DNA of 64,000 bases from Mesorhizobium sp. Root102 (GCF_001425625.1 NZ_LMCP01000001.1:373430-437429), one strand, 5' to 3'; positions 34,862 through 43,051 are shown, counted from the first letter of the stretch. Notes: generated by a model from the letters alone, not told the origin. Program-made: numbers and translations.

Positions 34862-35581
34862 ATGGCGAAGAAAACTTCCGATTCCAAGGCTGGTCCCACG
34901 GCCGCAAAGGCCAAGCCGCTGCCAAAGGTCTCGGCCGACGGGAAAACCATCCGCGCGCCGCTGACGCAGAACCCGCATGCCATTCGCGACACCCGCGAAA
35001 AGGTGCTGGAGGTCGCGATCGGCCGCGAGGTGCGGGCCTTCCGCAAGAAGCTCGGCATCACCGTCGCCGATCTCGCCGTCGCCACCGACATTTCGCTCGG
35101 CATGCTGTCGAAGATCGAGAACGGTATCACCTCGCCCTCCCTGACTACGTTGCAGGCGCTGTCGCGGGCACTCGGCGTTCCCGTCACCGCATTCTTCCGC
35201 CGCTTCGAGGAGGAGCGCAGCGCCGTCTTCGTCAAGGCGGGCGAAGGCCTCGATGTCGAGCGCCGCGGCACGCGCGCCGGTCACCAGTACAACCTGCTCG
35301 GCCATATCGGCTCCAACACCAGCGGCGTCGTCGTCGAACCCTACCTGATCACGCTGACCGAGGATTCCGACGTGTTCCCGACCTTCCAGCATGAGGGCAT
35401 GGAGTTCCTGTACATGCTCGAAGGCGAGGTCGTTTACCGGCACGGCAGCAACCTCTACCCGATGAAGCCCGGCGACAGCCTGTTCTTCGACGCCGACGCA
35501 CCGCACGGACCGGAGCAACTGACGCGACTGCCGATGCGCTATCTCTCGATCATCTGCTATCCGCAAAACAGCGCGGGTTAG
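34862..35581 (+). CDS. XRE family regulator with C-terminal cupin domain
   Basis: 239 residues. Lys-rich N-terminal tail (~1-45), XRE helix-turn-helix (~58-112; VADLAVATDISLGMLSKIENGITSPSLTTLQAL), then a cupin (~150-235) with FQHEGMEFLYMLEGEV and PMKPGDSLFFDADAPHG as the two conserved motifs. Such proteins sense small molecules or metals in the cupin. Its position between tmm and the dmm genes, and the palindrome 27 bp before its start, suggest it is the local regulator of methylated amine use. The stop overlaps the convergent dmmA stop by 4 bp. Confidence 0.88.
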   Translation: MAKKTSDSKAGPTAAKAKPLPKVSADGKTIRAPLTQNPHAIRDTREKVLEVAIGREVRAFRKKLGITVADLAVATDISLGMLSKIENGITSPSLTTLQALSRALGVPVTAFFRRFEEERSAVFVKAGEGLDVERRGTRAGHQYNLLGHIGSNTSGVVVEPYLITLTEDSDVFPTFQHEGMEFLYMLEGEVVYRHGSNLYPMKPGDSLFFDADAPHGPEQLTRLPMRYLSIICYPQNSAG

Positions 35582-36618
35582 TCCGGTCCGAACCCCGGGC
35601 TCGTCGGACTGCCGTCATCCAGCTTCGACAGCCATTCGACCAGCGTCGGCCGATAGCGCGTGAGCCCCTTGTAGGTGGCGAGTTCGTCTGGAAGGTCGCG
35701 GATGACGCGATGCAGGCGCCGTGCCCATTTCGGCTGCGTCACCAGTTCGTCCATCTTGATCAGATAGCAGCGGATCGGAAAGACGATGCCGTTCGAACGC
35801 GGCAGCCGCCAGAAGCTCTGCAGTTCGACGCGAAGATGCACCTTGTCGCCGACATTCTCCGGCGTCACCGTGGTGCGGTCCGGACCCCATTTGTGGTAGT
35901 TCTCCGGGCTGGTGTCGAGGCGCGGGTTGATGGTCATCGTCCAGTTCAGGCGCCGGGCCGGCTTGCCTTGCTGGATGTTGGTGAGGAATTTCAGCGCCCT
36001 GACAAAAATCCCCTTTTCATGCGCCAGTGGTACCGGCGCGTGCCATTCGAAGAAGTTCATGCCGATGTCGAAATCGAGCGACCAGTCGGCCTGGGTGGTG
36101 ACCATGCCGGCATCCATCCACAGATTGCCGTCACGCTGGTCGAGGATGCAGAAATCGCCCTGGCTCTGCCGCGTGATGTATTCCATCGGCCCGTAAGGCA
36201 GCGTCGAGGTGTCGCCGAAGGTGAAGGTGTCGTCGATGCCTAGCGGCCGGTTGATCCAGCGCCAGCGGTCGCCGTCGCGCGTCAGCGTGAAATGCTCGGG
36301 ATAGCCTGAAGCCTGCTGCTCCATCAAAAGCTCGAGCAGGTCCCAGCCGGCCAGCGTCATGTGCGGCAGCGACTGGCAGCGCAGCGGATCCTCGGCCAGC
36401 ACCAGCGCGCGGTCCTGCATCTCGGCGACATAGTGCTCGTCGACGTCGATCAGGTTTTCCAGCACGCTGCCCTTCGGGCCGACGACATGCGGCTCGATGT
36501 TGACCGCATACATGTAAGCGTCTTCGTGGAACGGAAACGGGAAGCGCTTGATGTGCTCCGGGCTGTTCTTGAAGGTGAAGTCGTCGCGGAACGTTTCCTT
36601 GCGAAAGGTGATGCCCAT
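35578..36618 (-). CDS. dmmA: Dimethylamine monooxygenase heme subunit (DUF3445, heme-dependent oxidative N-demethylase alpha)
   Basis: 346 residues of the DUF3445 family, whose members use a PAS-like fold to bind heme b and carry out oxidative N-demethylation. Recognisable segments include HIKRFPFPFHEDAYMYAVNIEP near the N-terminus and DFDIGMNFFEWHAPVPLAHEKGIFVRALKFL in the centre. It converts dimethylamine to methylamine and formaldehyde with electrons from DmmB. GGTAGGAG precedes the ATG. The minus-strand order, read in transcription, is gcvT-like, dmmC, dmmB, dmmA, with short gaps or overlaps, indicating one operon. Confidence 0.88.
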   Translation of the reverse strand: MGITFRKETFRDDFTFKNSPEHIKRFPFPFHEDAYMYAVNIEPHVVGPKGSVLENLIDVDEHYVAEMQDRALVLAEDPLRCQSLPHMTLAGWDLLELLMEQQASGYPEHFTLTRDGDRWRWINRPLGIDDTFTFGDTSTLPYGPMEYITRQSQGDFCILDQRDGNLWMDAGMVTTQADWSLDFDIGMNFFEWHAPVPLAHEKGIFVRALKFLTNIQQGKPARRLNWTMTINPRLDTSPENYHKWGPDRTTVTPENVGDKVHLRVELQSFWRLPRSNGIVFPIRCYLIKMDELVTQPKWARRLHRVIRDLPDELATYKGLTRYRPTLVEWLSKLDDGSPTSPGFGPD

Positions 36619-36627
36619 GATTTTCTC

Positions 36628-37593
36628 CTACCGCTCCAGGACCAGCGACTGGCCTTCGAAGCGCGACACGCACGGCATGATCTTCTTGCCCGAACGGTGC
36701 TCTTCCTCGCTCAGCCAATGGTCGTTGTGGATGAACTTGCCGTCCGAAGAGATGACGTTGGTTTCGCACTGGCCGCAGACGCCGCCGCGGCAGAGATAGG
36801 GCGGATCGACGCCGGCCGCCTCGATCGCTTCCAGCAGGCTCTGCTGCTCATCGACGCGGATCGTCTTGCCGCTGACGGCGAGCGTCACATCGAACGGCAG
36901 TCCGGGCTGGGGTGCCGCGAAATGCTCGAAATGCACGGTTTCCGCCGGCCAGCCAAGGCTTGCCGCGCGATCGCGCACCCAGTTGATCATCCCCGCCGGG
37001 CCGCAGACATAGAGATGCGTGCCGAGCGGCTGCGTCGACAGCAACCGGTCGAGTTCGATGCGCTCGTCAAGGTCGTCATGATAGAGCCTGACCCGGCGAT
37101 CGTAGCGTTCGCGCAGCACATCGGCATAGGTGCCGAGCGATGCGGTGCGGCAGGTGTAGTGCAGTTCGAAATTGCCGCCTTCCGCCGCAAGCTGAGCGGT
37201 CTGCGCCATGAACGGCGTGATGCCGATGCCGCCGGCCAGCATCAGATGCTTCCTGGCGCGCAGGTCGAGCGAGAACAGATTGACCGGATAGCTGACCACC
37301 ATCTCCATGCCGGGCTTGACGCTCCGGTGCATGAACAGCGAGCCGCCACGGCCGACATCGTCGCGCCGCACGGAGATCGTGTATTCGCGCGTGTCGAGCG
37401 GCGAGCCCATCAGCGAATAGGGATTGAGCCGGGTGCGCTCGCCATCGCGCATCTCGACCACGACATGGGCACCGCCGGAAAAGGTCGGCAAAAGCTCGCC
37501 GTCGCGCCGGCGGAAATGGAAGCGGGTGACCAGATCGTTGACCGGGACGACATCGCTGACCACGACATCGAGTTTTGTTGTTCCGGTGCTCAT
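36628..37593 (-). CDS. dmmB: Dimethylamine monooxygenase reductase subunit (FNR domain plus 2Fe-2S ferredoxin)
   Basis: 321 residues in the phthalate-dioxygenase-reductase order: flavin-binding barrel (RLNPYSLMGSP, YTISVRR), NAD(P) domain (GGIGITPF, CGPAGMINW), then a C-terminal plant-type ferredoxin with cluster ligands C268, C273, C276 and C307. It passes electrons from NAD(P)H through flavin and 2Fe-2S to the DmmA heme. The ATG at 37593 overlaps the dmmC stop (ATGA), and its GGAGGAG lies within dmmC in a possible hairpin. The 9-bp gap to dmmA supports co-expression. Confidence 0.9.
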   Translation of the reverse strand: MSTGTTKLDVVVSDVVPVNDLVTRFHFRRRDGELLPTFSGGAHVVVEMRDGERTRLNPYSLMGSPLDTREYTISVRRDDVGRGGSLFMHRSVKPGMEMVVSYPVNLFSLDLRARKHLMLAGGIGITPFMAQTAQLAAEGGNFELHYTCRTASLGTYADVLRERYDRRVRLYHDDLDERIELDRLLSTQPLGTHLYVCGPAGMINWVRDRAASLGWPAETVHFEHFAAPQPGLPFDVTLAVSGKTIRVDEQQSLLEAIEAAGVDPPYLCRGGVCGQCETNVISSDGKFIHNDHWLSEEEHRSGKKIMPCVSRFEGQSLVLER

Positions 37594-38186
37594 CGAAAAA
37601 TCTCCTCCATCGGAGGAATCTCTGAGCGATCTTCCGCATTGATGCAGACGCCCTGGAACGCCGCGATGCGCCTGGAATAGTGATCGCGCACCAGCAGCAG
37701 CAGGCCGCAATGCGCACAGGTCGCCGGCTGCGTGGTCACGTTCTCGGTGATGCCCTTGCAGTGGACGCATTGCATGCGCCGCGCCAGCGAACCGCGGTGC
37801 TCGGTCTGTATCGAGGTGTGGTCGATGCCGGTTTCCAGCGCCACCTGCATCGCTTGGCCGATCAGGCCCTCGGTGCCCGAGAGATAGAGGCGCACGCCCA
37901 TATGCGCGTTGGCGAGTGTCTGCCTGAGCCGTGGCAGCAGGCTGGCGAAGGACGGCGCCTGATGAAACTGCGCCGGTTTCAGCGCTTCGAGCGCGGCGAT
38001 GTGTTTGCCGTCAGGCCCGGGAATGAAGACGATTTCGGCGTCGTCGAAAAACCCGGGCGGCGCCCTCTCGGCCATCTCCGCTATCGCCAGCGCCCCTTCC
38101 GCATCCGCGATAAAAAGATGCTGTTTGCCGGGTTGCGGAGACAAGGTTCCGTAAACGGGCCGGCTGATGATACTTTTGGCTGCCAT
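37590..38186 (-). CDS. dmmC: Dimethylamine monooxygenase subunit DmmC-like
   Basis: 198 residues. The N-terminal ~120 form an alpha/beta domain (QHLFIADAEGALAIAEMA..., EIVFIPG..., GVRLYLSGTEG), and near the C-terminus lies a four-cysteine knuckle, CVHCKG...CAHCGLLLLVRDHYSRR, fit for zinc or iron. It sits between the gcvT-like gene and dmmB, overlapping dmmB by 4 bp, the expected place for the third Dmm subunit. Its biochemical role is poorly known. The ribosome site is weak (GAAGAC). Confidence 0.82.
   Translation of the reverse strand: MAAKSIISRPVYGTLSPQPGKQHLFIADAEGALAIAEMAERAPPGFFDDAEIVFIPGPDGKHIAALEALKPAQFHQAPSFASLLPRLRQTLANAHMGVRLYLSGTEGLIGQAMQVALETGIDHTSIQTEHRGSLARRMQCVHCKGITENVTTQPATCAHCGLLLLVRDHYSRRIAAFQGVCINAEDRSEIPPMEEIFR
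37603..37617 (-). promoter_or_regulatory. Hairpin masking the dmmB ribosome site
   Basis: TCCTCC-(3)-GGAGGA, a 6-bp perfect stem with a 3-nt loop just upstream of the dmmB ATG on the minus strand. In the mRNA the GGAGGA arm contains the Shine-Dalgarno, and the whole hairpin lies in the last codons of dmmC. Translation of dmmC would open it, coupling the two genes. Confidence 0.5.
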
Positions 38187-38227
38187 TTAAGTCTTCGTGC
38201 CTCAAACCCCTCGCCGTTGACTATGCC

Positions 38228-39361
38228 TCAACCTTTCGCCGTGCGCTTGGTCTTCTTGGGATCGTCGAAGGGAAGTGGCTGAGCGGTGGCCTTGATGGCA
38301 CCGCTCTTGTTGCGGATTTCGAGCTTGGTGTCCTTGACCGCACAATCGACGTCGAGCCGGGCGATGCCCATCGATTTCTTGACCAGCGGCGAATACATGG
38401 CGCAGGTCACCACGCCCACCTTCTTGCCGTCGCGATAGACCAGCGCGCCCTCATCGGCCGGCTCCTTGCCGTCCAGCAGAACGCCATAAATCTTGAAGCG
38501 CTCCTTGCCCTTCAGGCGGTAATGCTCCTCGGCGCCCCGGAACCCCGTCTTGCCGGGGCTGACGGTGAAGTCGAGGCCGAGTTCCCACAGCGTGTCGCCG
38601 GGGCCTTCATTGTCGAACGGGTATTTCTGCGAATTGTCGTAGGGATAAAACAAGAGGTAGCTTTCGACGCGCAGCATGTCGAGCGTGGTGAAGCGGCATG
38701 GAATGATGCCGGCGCTCTTGCCCTCGTCGAGAATCCTGTCCCAGATCGTGCCGGCATCCTGGCCGCGGCAGAAGATCTCGTAGCCGCGTTCGCCGGTATA
38801 GCCGGTGCGCGAGATCATGACGGGCAAGCCGAACAGCTGCGTCTGCATGTGGTGGAAATAGTTGAGGTCGCGGATACCCGGCACGTGCCGGGCGAGATAG
38901 TCGACCGCTGTCGGACCCTGCAGCGACAAATCGTGCAGATTGTCGTCGAAGCGCACCGAGACATCCCGCCCCATCGCTGCCCGCTGCAACTCCTCATGGC
39001 CGGTGCCGGAGCCATGCACGACCATCCATGCATTGGGGCCGGTGCGGTAGAGGATGCAATCGTCGGTGAATTTCCCCGCCTCATTCAGCATGCAGGCATA
39101 GGCCGACTTGCCGGGGTAGATCTTTTCGACATCGCGCGTCGTCGCCAGGTCGATCAGGTGTGAAGCATGCGGCCCGGTGATGTGGACCTTCTTGAGGCCG
39201 GAGACATCCATCAGGCCGGCCTTGGTGCGGATGGCAATGTACTCCTCGTCGGCATCCTTGTCGTAGGTCCAGGCAGTTCCCATGCCGCTCCAGTCTTCGA
39301 GCTTCGAACCGAGCGCGCGATGGCGATCCGCCAGGGTCGAAAATCTCCAGGATGCCGTCAT
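38228..39361 (-). CDS. dmmD: GcvT-family, tetrahydrofolate-dependent aminomethyltransferase-like protein (DmmD-type partner)
   Basis: 377 residues of the GcvT fold: AGLMDVSGLKKVHITGP near the start, SRTGYTGERGYEIFC (~190-205) and a C-terminal barrel (GVVTCAMYSPLVKKSMGIARLD). It is first in the operon with dmmCBA, with GGAGGA before the ATG. Marine dmm loci also carry a GcvT-like gene, which I recall as dmmD; the symbol is given on that basis. The likely role is to trap the formaldehyde or iminium carbon from dimethylamine on tetrahydrofolate. A true glycine-cleavage T protein is unlikely because gcvH and gcvP are absent. Confidence 0.78.
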   Translation of the reverse strand: MTASWRFSTLADRHRALGSKLEDWSGMGTAWTYDKDADEEYIAIRTKAGLMDVSGLKKVHITGPHASHLIDLATTRDVEKIYPGKSAYACMLNEAGKFTDDCILYRTGPNAWMVVHGSGTGHEELQRAAMGRDVSVRFDDNLHDLSLQGPTAVDYLARHVPGIRDLNYFHHMQTQLFGLPVMISRTGYTGERGYEIFCRGQDAGTIWDRILDEGKSAGIIPCRFTTLDMLRVESYLLFYPYDNSQKYPFDNEGPGDTLWELGLDFTVSPGKTGFRGAEEHYRLKGKERFKIYGVLLDGKEPADEGALVYRDGKKVGVVTCAMYSPLVKKSMGIARLDVDCAVKDTKLEIRNKSGAIKATAQPLPFDDPKKTKRTAKG

Positions 39362-39540
39362 CCGCTCGTCCTCCGTTTCGAAAATTCTTTAGCTGTTCCC
39401 TGCCCCCTGCGCAGCGGCGGGAGCTTTGGCCGAATATTGACCGCAAACCTCCGGGTGCCGCAATCCCCATAAGCAATTAATTTCATTGTCAGGCAAAATC
39501 CGCCGCGCGAAGCAAACAATTAACCCAACGTAAATCGCGC

Positions 39541-39594
39541 TTGACAATTGCGGAATTCGGACTGAATTTATGAAAAAAATTTCACTCTCTTGAA
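39541..39594 (+). promoter_or_regulatory. Candidate promoter and TTCAC...TTGAA element before the 39649 operon
   Basis: TTGACA (39541-39546), 18 bp, AATTTA (39565-39570), followed by TTCAC-TCTC-TTGAA (39581-39594). The 287-bp gap separates divergent units (dmmD left, small membrane proteins right), so the element could serve both. It also contains the nonamer TGAATTTAT (39563-39571). Confidence 0.45.
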
Positions 39595-39648
39595 AGAGGG
39601 CAACGGGCGGCCAATTCGGGGTCGAGCGTTGGAAAAAGGGGAAAGCCG

Positions 39649-39936
39649 ATGTCAGACATGCAGCAGCGCATCGAAGCGCTGTATCGTTCCGACGTGCGCG
39701 GATCCGCGCTCCTGATCGTTTGCCTGTGGGCGACGATCCTCTTCGTGCTCCTGATGACATGGCCCTACATCCCGCACGGCGGCATCAAGGCCGTGGTCGC
39801 GATCGCCGCCGCTGCAGTGCTGATCTTCAACACGGCCGCGATCCTGGCGATGGTCAAGCACTACAAGGAAGACAAGGAGTTCATCTACGGGCTCGATATC
39901 AAGAACGCCGACGCGTTCCGCAACCGCAAGTCCTGA
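39649..39936 (+). CDS. Small membrane protein, two helices (95 aa)
   Basis: 95 residues: short polar N-terminus, helices at ~19-38 (ALLIVCLWATILFVLLMTW) and ~45-68 (IKAVVAIAAAAVLIFNTAAIL), then a charged tail (KHYKEDKEFIYGLDIKN). The ATG at 39649 is preceded by AAAAGGGGAAAG. It is the first of three consecutive tiny membrane-protein genes leading to the APC permease at 40517, with a 12-bp gap to the next. Family not recognised. The constant grouping suggests accessory subunits of that permease. Confidence 0.72.
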   Translation: MSDMQQRIEALYRSDVRGSALLIVCLWATILFVLLMTWPYIPHGGIKAVVAIAAAAVLIFNTAAILAMVKHYKEDKEFIYGLDIKNADAFRNRKS

Positions 39937-39948
39937 GGGGTAGAAGAG

Positions 39949-40326
39949 ATGTCCCGCTACACGCCACCGGAGCAGAGCAAGGCCGGGCAGGTTTTCGACA
40001 TCGCCGTCGTCGTGGTCGCCATTTTCGTGGCGCTGTGGCTGCCGCTCAAGCTGGGCCTTGCCGGTGCGGCGAAATCCATCGACGCGCTCGACGCCAAGAC
40101 GTGGGAAGCGCTCGGCCAGAACCCGACCATGGCCTCGATCTGGGAAAAGCTCGGCTACACGCCCGAGACCGCGCACGACATCATCCAGAACCGCTTCCAC
40201 TATGTCATCGACTGGCCGACGCTGGTCATCATGGCCGCGGTGCTGATCGGCTATTTCGTCTTCCTGTTCCGCGCATCCGACCGCGAATATCGCGACGTCA
40301 TCAACGAAAAATTCGACGACAAGTAA
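39949..40326 (+). CDS. Small membrane protein, two helices (125 aa)
   Basis: 125 residues with a helix at ~16-36 (FDIAVVVVAIFVALWLPLKLG), a ~50-residue loop (KSIDALDAKTWEALGQNPTMASIWEKLGYTPETAHDII...) and a second helix at ~90-108 (TLVIMAAVLIGYFVFLF), ending in a charged tail. The ribosome site GGGGTAGAAGAG precedes the ATG. Second of the trio; family not recognised. The large loop is the most likely functional part, possibly outside the membrane. Confidence 0.75.
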   Translation: MSRYTPPEQSKAGQVFDIAVVVVAIFVALWLPLKLGLAGAAKSIDALDAKTWEALGQNPTMASIWEKLGYTPETAHDIIQNRFHYVIDWPTLVIMAAVLIGYFVFLFRASDREYRDVINEKFDDK

Positions 40327-40340
40327 TCGAGGGACGCACC

Positions 40341-40502
40341 ATGTGGACGCTACTCTCCTATGCATGCTGGGGCATCTCGATCGTGCTTGCCCTGTGGATG
40401 CTCTATGACTGGTTCAAGGTCGACACGACCTTTTCCGAGGAGGTGCTGACCTCATCGCGCGAAGGCGAGCTTGAAGCCGCTTCCGAAAAACACCGGATCT
40501 GA
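40341..40502 (+). CDS. Very small single-helix membrane protein (53 aa)
   Basis: 53 residues from ATG 40341 (GAGGGACGCACC upstream): one helix (~3-24, TLLSYACWGISIVLALWMLYDW), then a short acidic tail (FSEEVLTSSREGELEAASEKHRI). It sits 14 bp after the 125-residue gene and 14 bp before the permease. The spacing, ribosome sites and helix support a genuine third small subunit. Confidence 0.62.
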   Translation: MWTLLSYACWGISIVLALWMLYDWFKVDTTFSEEVLTSSREGELEAASEKHRI

Positions 40503-40516
40503 GTGGGGATTGAACA

Positions 40517-41911
40517 ATGACGGTCACACTTGAACCGGCAATTCACGGGGACAGGGTTTCACTGCTGCGCGTGCTTGGCCCCGCCCATGTCTGGGCACTC
40601 GGCGTCGGCATCGTTCTGGTCGGCGAATTCACCGGCTGGAACTTTGCCGCCGACAAGGGTGGTGCGCTGGCAGCACTGATCGTCTGCTGGGTCGTCGGAT
40701 TGCTCTACACCTCGGTCGCGATGATCGATTCCGAGGTCACATCGACCGTCGCCGCCGCAGGCGGCCAATATGCGCAGGCCAAGCACATCGTCGGGCCGCT
40801 GATGGCGTTCAACGTCGCTCTGTTCCTGGTCTTTGCCTACACCATGCTCGAAGTGTCCGACGCCATCCTGCTCGGCGATACGATCGTCGCCAAGGCGGGG
40901 GTCGAAGGGCTCACCCACAATTCCTTCATCGCCGCCACCATCGTCGTGCTGGCGTGGCTGAACTATCGCGGCGTGCTGATGACGCTCAACGTCAACTTCG
41001 TCATCACCGCGATCGCCTATATCTCGATCGTCATCCTGTTCTTTTCGGTCAGCCCGTGGACGCAAGGCGCGGTGCTGAAGCTGAACGAGCTGGTCACTCC
41101 CGGCAATGCGCTCCCCTATGGCTGGATAGGCGTCATCGCCGCCTTCCAGTTCGGCATCTGGTACTATCTCGGCATCGAGGGCACCACGCAGGCCGCCGAG
41201 GAAGTGCGCTCGCCCGCCCGTTCGCTGCCCTACGGCACCATGGCCGGCATGATCACGCTTTTGATCGCCGCCGCCATGACCTGGTATGTCTGCGCCTCGA
41301 TGATGCCGTGGGAATATCTTGGCATCACCTATTACCCGCTGTGGGACGCGGGCAAGCTTACCGGCAGCCCGCTGCTCGAGAACCTGCTGTTCGTCGCGAC
41401 GCTGCTTGCCGCACTGGCGTCGGCCAATGGCTGCATCAACGATGCGGCGCGTGCCTGGTTCTCGCTCGGTCGCGACCGCTATCTGCCGACATGGTTCTCG
41501 GCTGTGCATCCGAGATATCGCACGCCCTATCGTTCGATCCTGTTCCTGCTGCCGATCGCGCTAGCCTTCGCCTTCATCGCCGACCTCAACCAGGCGATCA
41601 CCTTCTCGATCCTGTCAGGCGTGCTGCAATACACCTTCATGAGCATCAACATCATCATGTTCAGGAAGAAATGGCCGCTCGGCTCCATCCGGCGCGGCTA
41701 CACGCACCCCTTTCATCCGATCCCGGCCATCGTGCTGTTCAGCCTGTGTGTGGTGACCTTCTTCGCCATCTTCCTCGGCTTCGGCTCGCAACTGATCGCC
41801 ATGGTCGCCTTCTATTTCCTGATCTCGCTGTGGTTCCATTTCTATCGCTACAAATTTGTGCGGCGCGGCGACCAATTCACCATGCCGTGGCCAAAGCCGC
41901 AGGGCTATTGA
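40517..41911 (+). CDS. APC superfamily permease, probable amine transporter
   Basis: 464 residues, about twelve helices, amino acid-polyamine-organocation family. It has the first-helix region ALGVGIVLVGEFTGWNFAADKGG, close to ethanolamine-type permeases, and the loop GIEGTTQAAEEVRSPARSLPYG. It lies within the methylated-amine locus behind three small membrane proteins, so methylamine, dimethylamine or an ethanolamine-like amine is a reasonable substrate. This is inference; no residue defines specificity. Confidence 0.83.
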   Translation: MTVTLEPAIHGDRVSLLRVLGPAHVWALGVGIVLVGEFTGWNFAADKGGALAALIVCWVVGLLYTSVAMIDSEVTSTVAAAGGQYAQAKHIVGPLMAFNVALFLVFAYTMLEVSDAILLGDTIVAKAGVEGLTHNSFIAATIVVLAWLNYRGVLMTLNVNFVITAIAYISIVILFFSVSPWTQGAVLKLNELVTPGNALPYGWIGVIAAFQFGIWYYLGIEGTTQAAEEVRSPARSLPYGTMAGMITLLIAAAMTWYVCASMMPWEYLGITYYPLWDAGKLTGSPLLENLLFVATLLAALASANGCINDAARAWFSLGRDRYLPTWFSAVHPRYRTPYRSILFLLPIALAFAFIADLNQAITFSILSGVLQYTFMSINIIMFRKKWPLGSIRRGYTHPFHPIPAIVLFSLCVVTFFAIFLGFGSQLIAMVAFYFLISLWFHFYRYKFVRRGDQFTMPWPKPQGY

Positions 41912-41956
41912 TGGGAGTAGGCCCGTTCGGATCCCGGGCGGGCCTGGCGTGAGAAA

Positions 41957-42646
41957 ATGTCCGAGGTGACATCAGCACTGCTGGCCGGGGCCATTGTCCT
42001 GGCTCTCGTCCTTCACCTTGCCTGGCAGGCGCGTGTCAGCCGCAGCAGGGCCTCGATGGCGCTCGCCGTCGAGCAGGGCCGCATCCGCACAGTCATCGCC
42101 GACGCTGCCAATGTTTCGGACGGCACCGCCGGCGTCATCACCTGGGAAGGATCGTGGAACAGCCAACGCGTCCAGGTGCGCACCATCGTCGATACGCTGG
42201 CGACGCGGAAACTGCCGGCGCGCTGGCTCAGTGTTTCGATCACCGAAGAGGTCGCGGTGCCAGCGACGTTCGACATGATGATGCGGTCGGGCTCGCCGAC
42301 GAGCTTCTCCAATTTCGATCATCTAGAGCATACGCTGCCCAAATCTCCGGGATTTCCTGCCGAGGCGGTGCTGCGCACCGACCGGAGGGTGGCGCGCTTC
42401 CCACAAGGCCTCATCGCCAGCCATATCGAGATCTTTGCTGAAGGGCGCGCCAAGGAAATGCTGATCACGCCCAAGGGTATACGTATCGTCTGGCTGCTGG
42501 CCGAGGCCGATCGGGCGCGCTATGGCGTTTTCCGGCAGGCCGAATTTGGCGACGCCACACTCGATGCCGCGCTGATCGAGAGACTGCTGGTGTCGGTGTC
42601 GGCGCTTCGCGACGCCATCAACAAAAGCGAACGGCAGGCCGCATGA
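41957..42646 (+). CDS. Uncharacterised protein with one N-terminal membrane helix (229 aa)
   Basis: 229 residues: helix at ~7-25 (ALLAGAIVLALVLHLAW), then a ~200-residue soluble domain of mixed strands and helices (GTAGVITWEGSWNSQRVQVRTIVDTLATRKLPARWLSVSITEE...). The soluble part has no cysteines and no recognised motif. The stop overlaps the start of the next small gene (ATGA), and both lie between the permease and mgsA. The domain would face the periplasm or cytoplasm depending on helix orientation. No family was recognised. Confidence 0.7.
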   Translation: MSEVTSALLAGAIVLALVLHLAWQARVSRSRASMALAVEQGRIRTVIADAANVSDGTAGVITWEGSWNSQRVQVRTIVDTLATRKLPARWLSVSITEEVAVPATFDMMMRSGSPTSFSNFDHLEHTLPKSPGFPAEAVLRTDRRVARFPQGLIASHIEIFAEGRAKEMLITPKGIRIVWLLAEADRARYGVFRQAEFGDATLDAALIERLLVSVSALRDAINKSERQAA

Positions 42647-42966
42647 CCAGTTCCATCCCTGCACCCACCAACCCCTATCTGGTTCTCGGCGCGGCAATCG
42701 TGCTGCCGGTAAGCGGGCACGTCATGCTGGGCGTACCGGTGCGCGGCCTGCAGTTCCTCTTCTTCATGGTGATCCTGGCATGGGTCACAGCCAAGATCGC
42801 GCCGACAGACGCCAGCTTTGTCGGTCGCCACGCCGGCGGCTTCCTCATCTATGCCTTGTCGATTCTCGACGCTTACAAGATCGCCCGCATTCGCACCGCC
42901 AAATGGGTTCACAATGCCCGGCGAGACGGCGACAGTGCGCAGAGCGGCATTGGGCCGCACGCGTAA
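42643..42966 (+). CDS. Small uncharacterised membrane protein (107 aa)
   Basis: 107 residues with hydrophobic segments at ~13-29 (LVLGAAIVLPVSGHVML), ~35-50 (LQFLFFMVILAWVTAKI) and a weaker one at ~65-76. The segment HAGGFLIYALSILDAYKIARIRTAKW recalls small membrane proteins whose tail sits at the bilayer surface. Translationally coupled to the 229-residue gene. Not recognised as a known family. Confidence 0.68.
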   Translation: MTSSIPAPTNPYLVLGAAIVLPVSGHVMLGVPVRGLQFLFFMVILAWVTAKIAPTDASFVGRHAGGFLIYALSILDAYKIARIRTAKWVHNARRDGDSAQSGIGPHA

Positions 42967-42982
42967 CTAGAGGAAAATTTTT

Positions 42983-42996
42983 TTCATTTGATTGAA
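42983..42996 (+). promoter_or_regulatory. TTCA-TTTGAT-TGAA element upstream of mgsA
   Basis: A 4+6+4 dyad in the 85-bp gap before mgsA, overlapping the nonamer TGAATTTAT (42993-43001). It resembles the elements before tmoX and the 39649 operon, but lacks the C and G of TTCAC/GTGAA. Confidence 0.35.
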
Positions 42997-43051
42997 TTTA
43001 TGGGACTCATTCGATACATCATCTCTTAGCTACAAACGCCGGGAGGCTGAC

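Noticed and set aside
36361..37680. Plus-strand open frame of ~440 codons opposite dmmA/dmmB
   Set aside because: No recognisable fold; the opposite strand encodes proteins with clear FNR/2Fe-2S and DUF3445 features.
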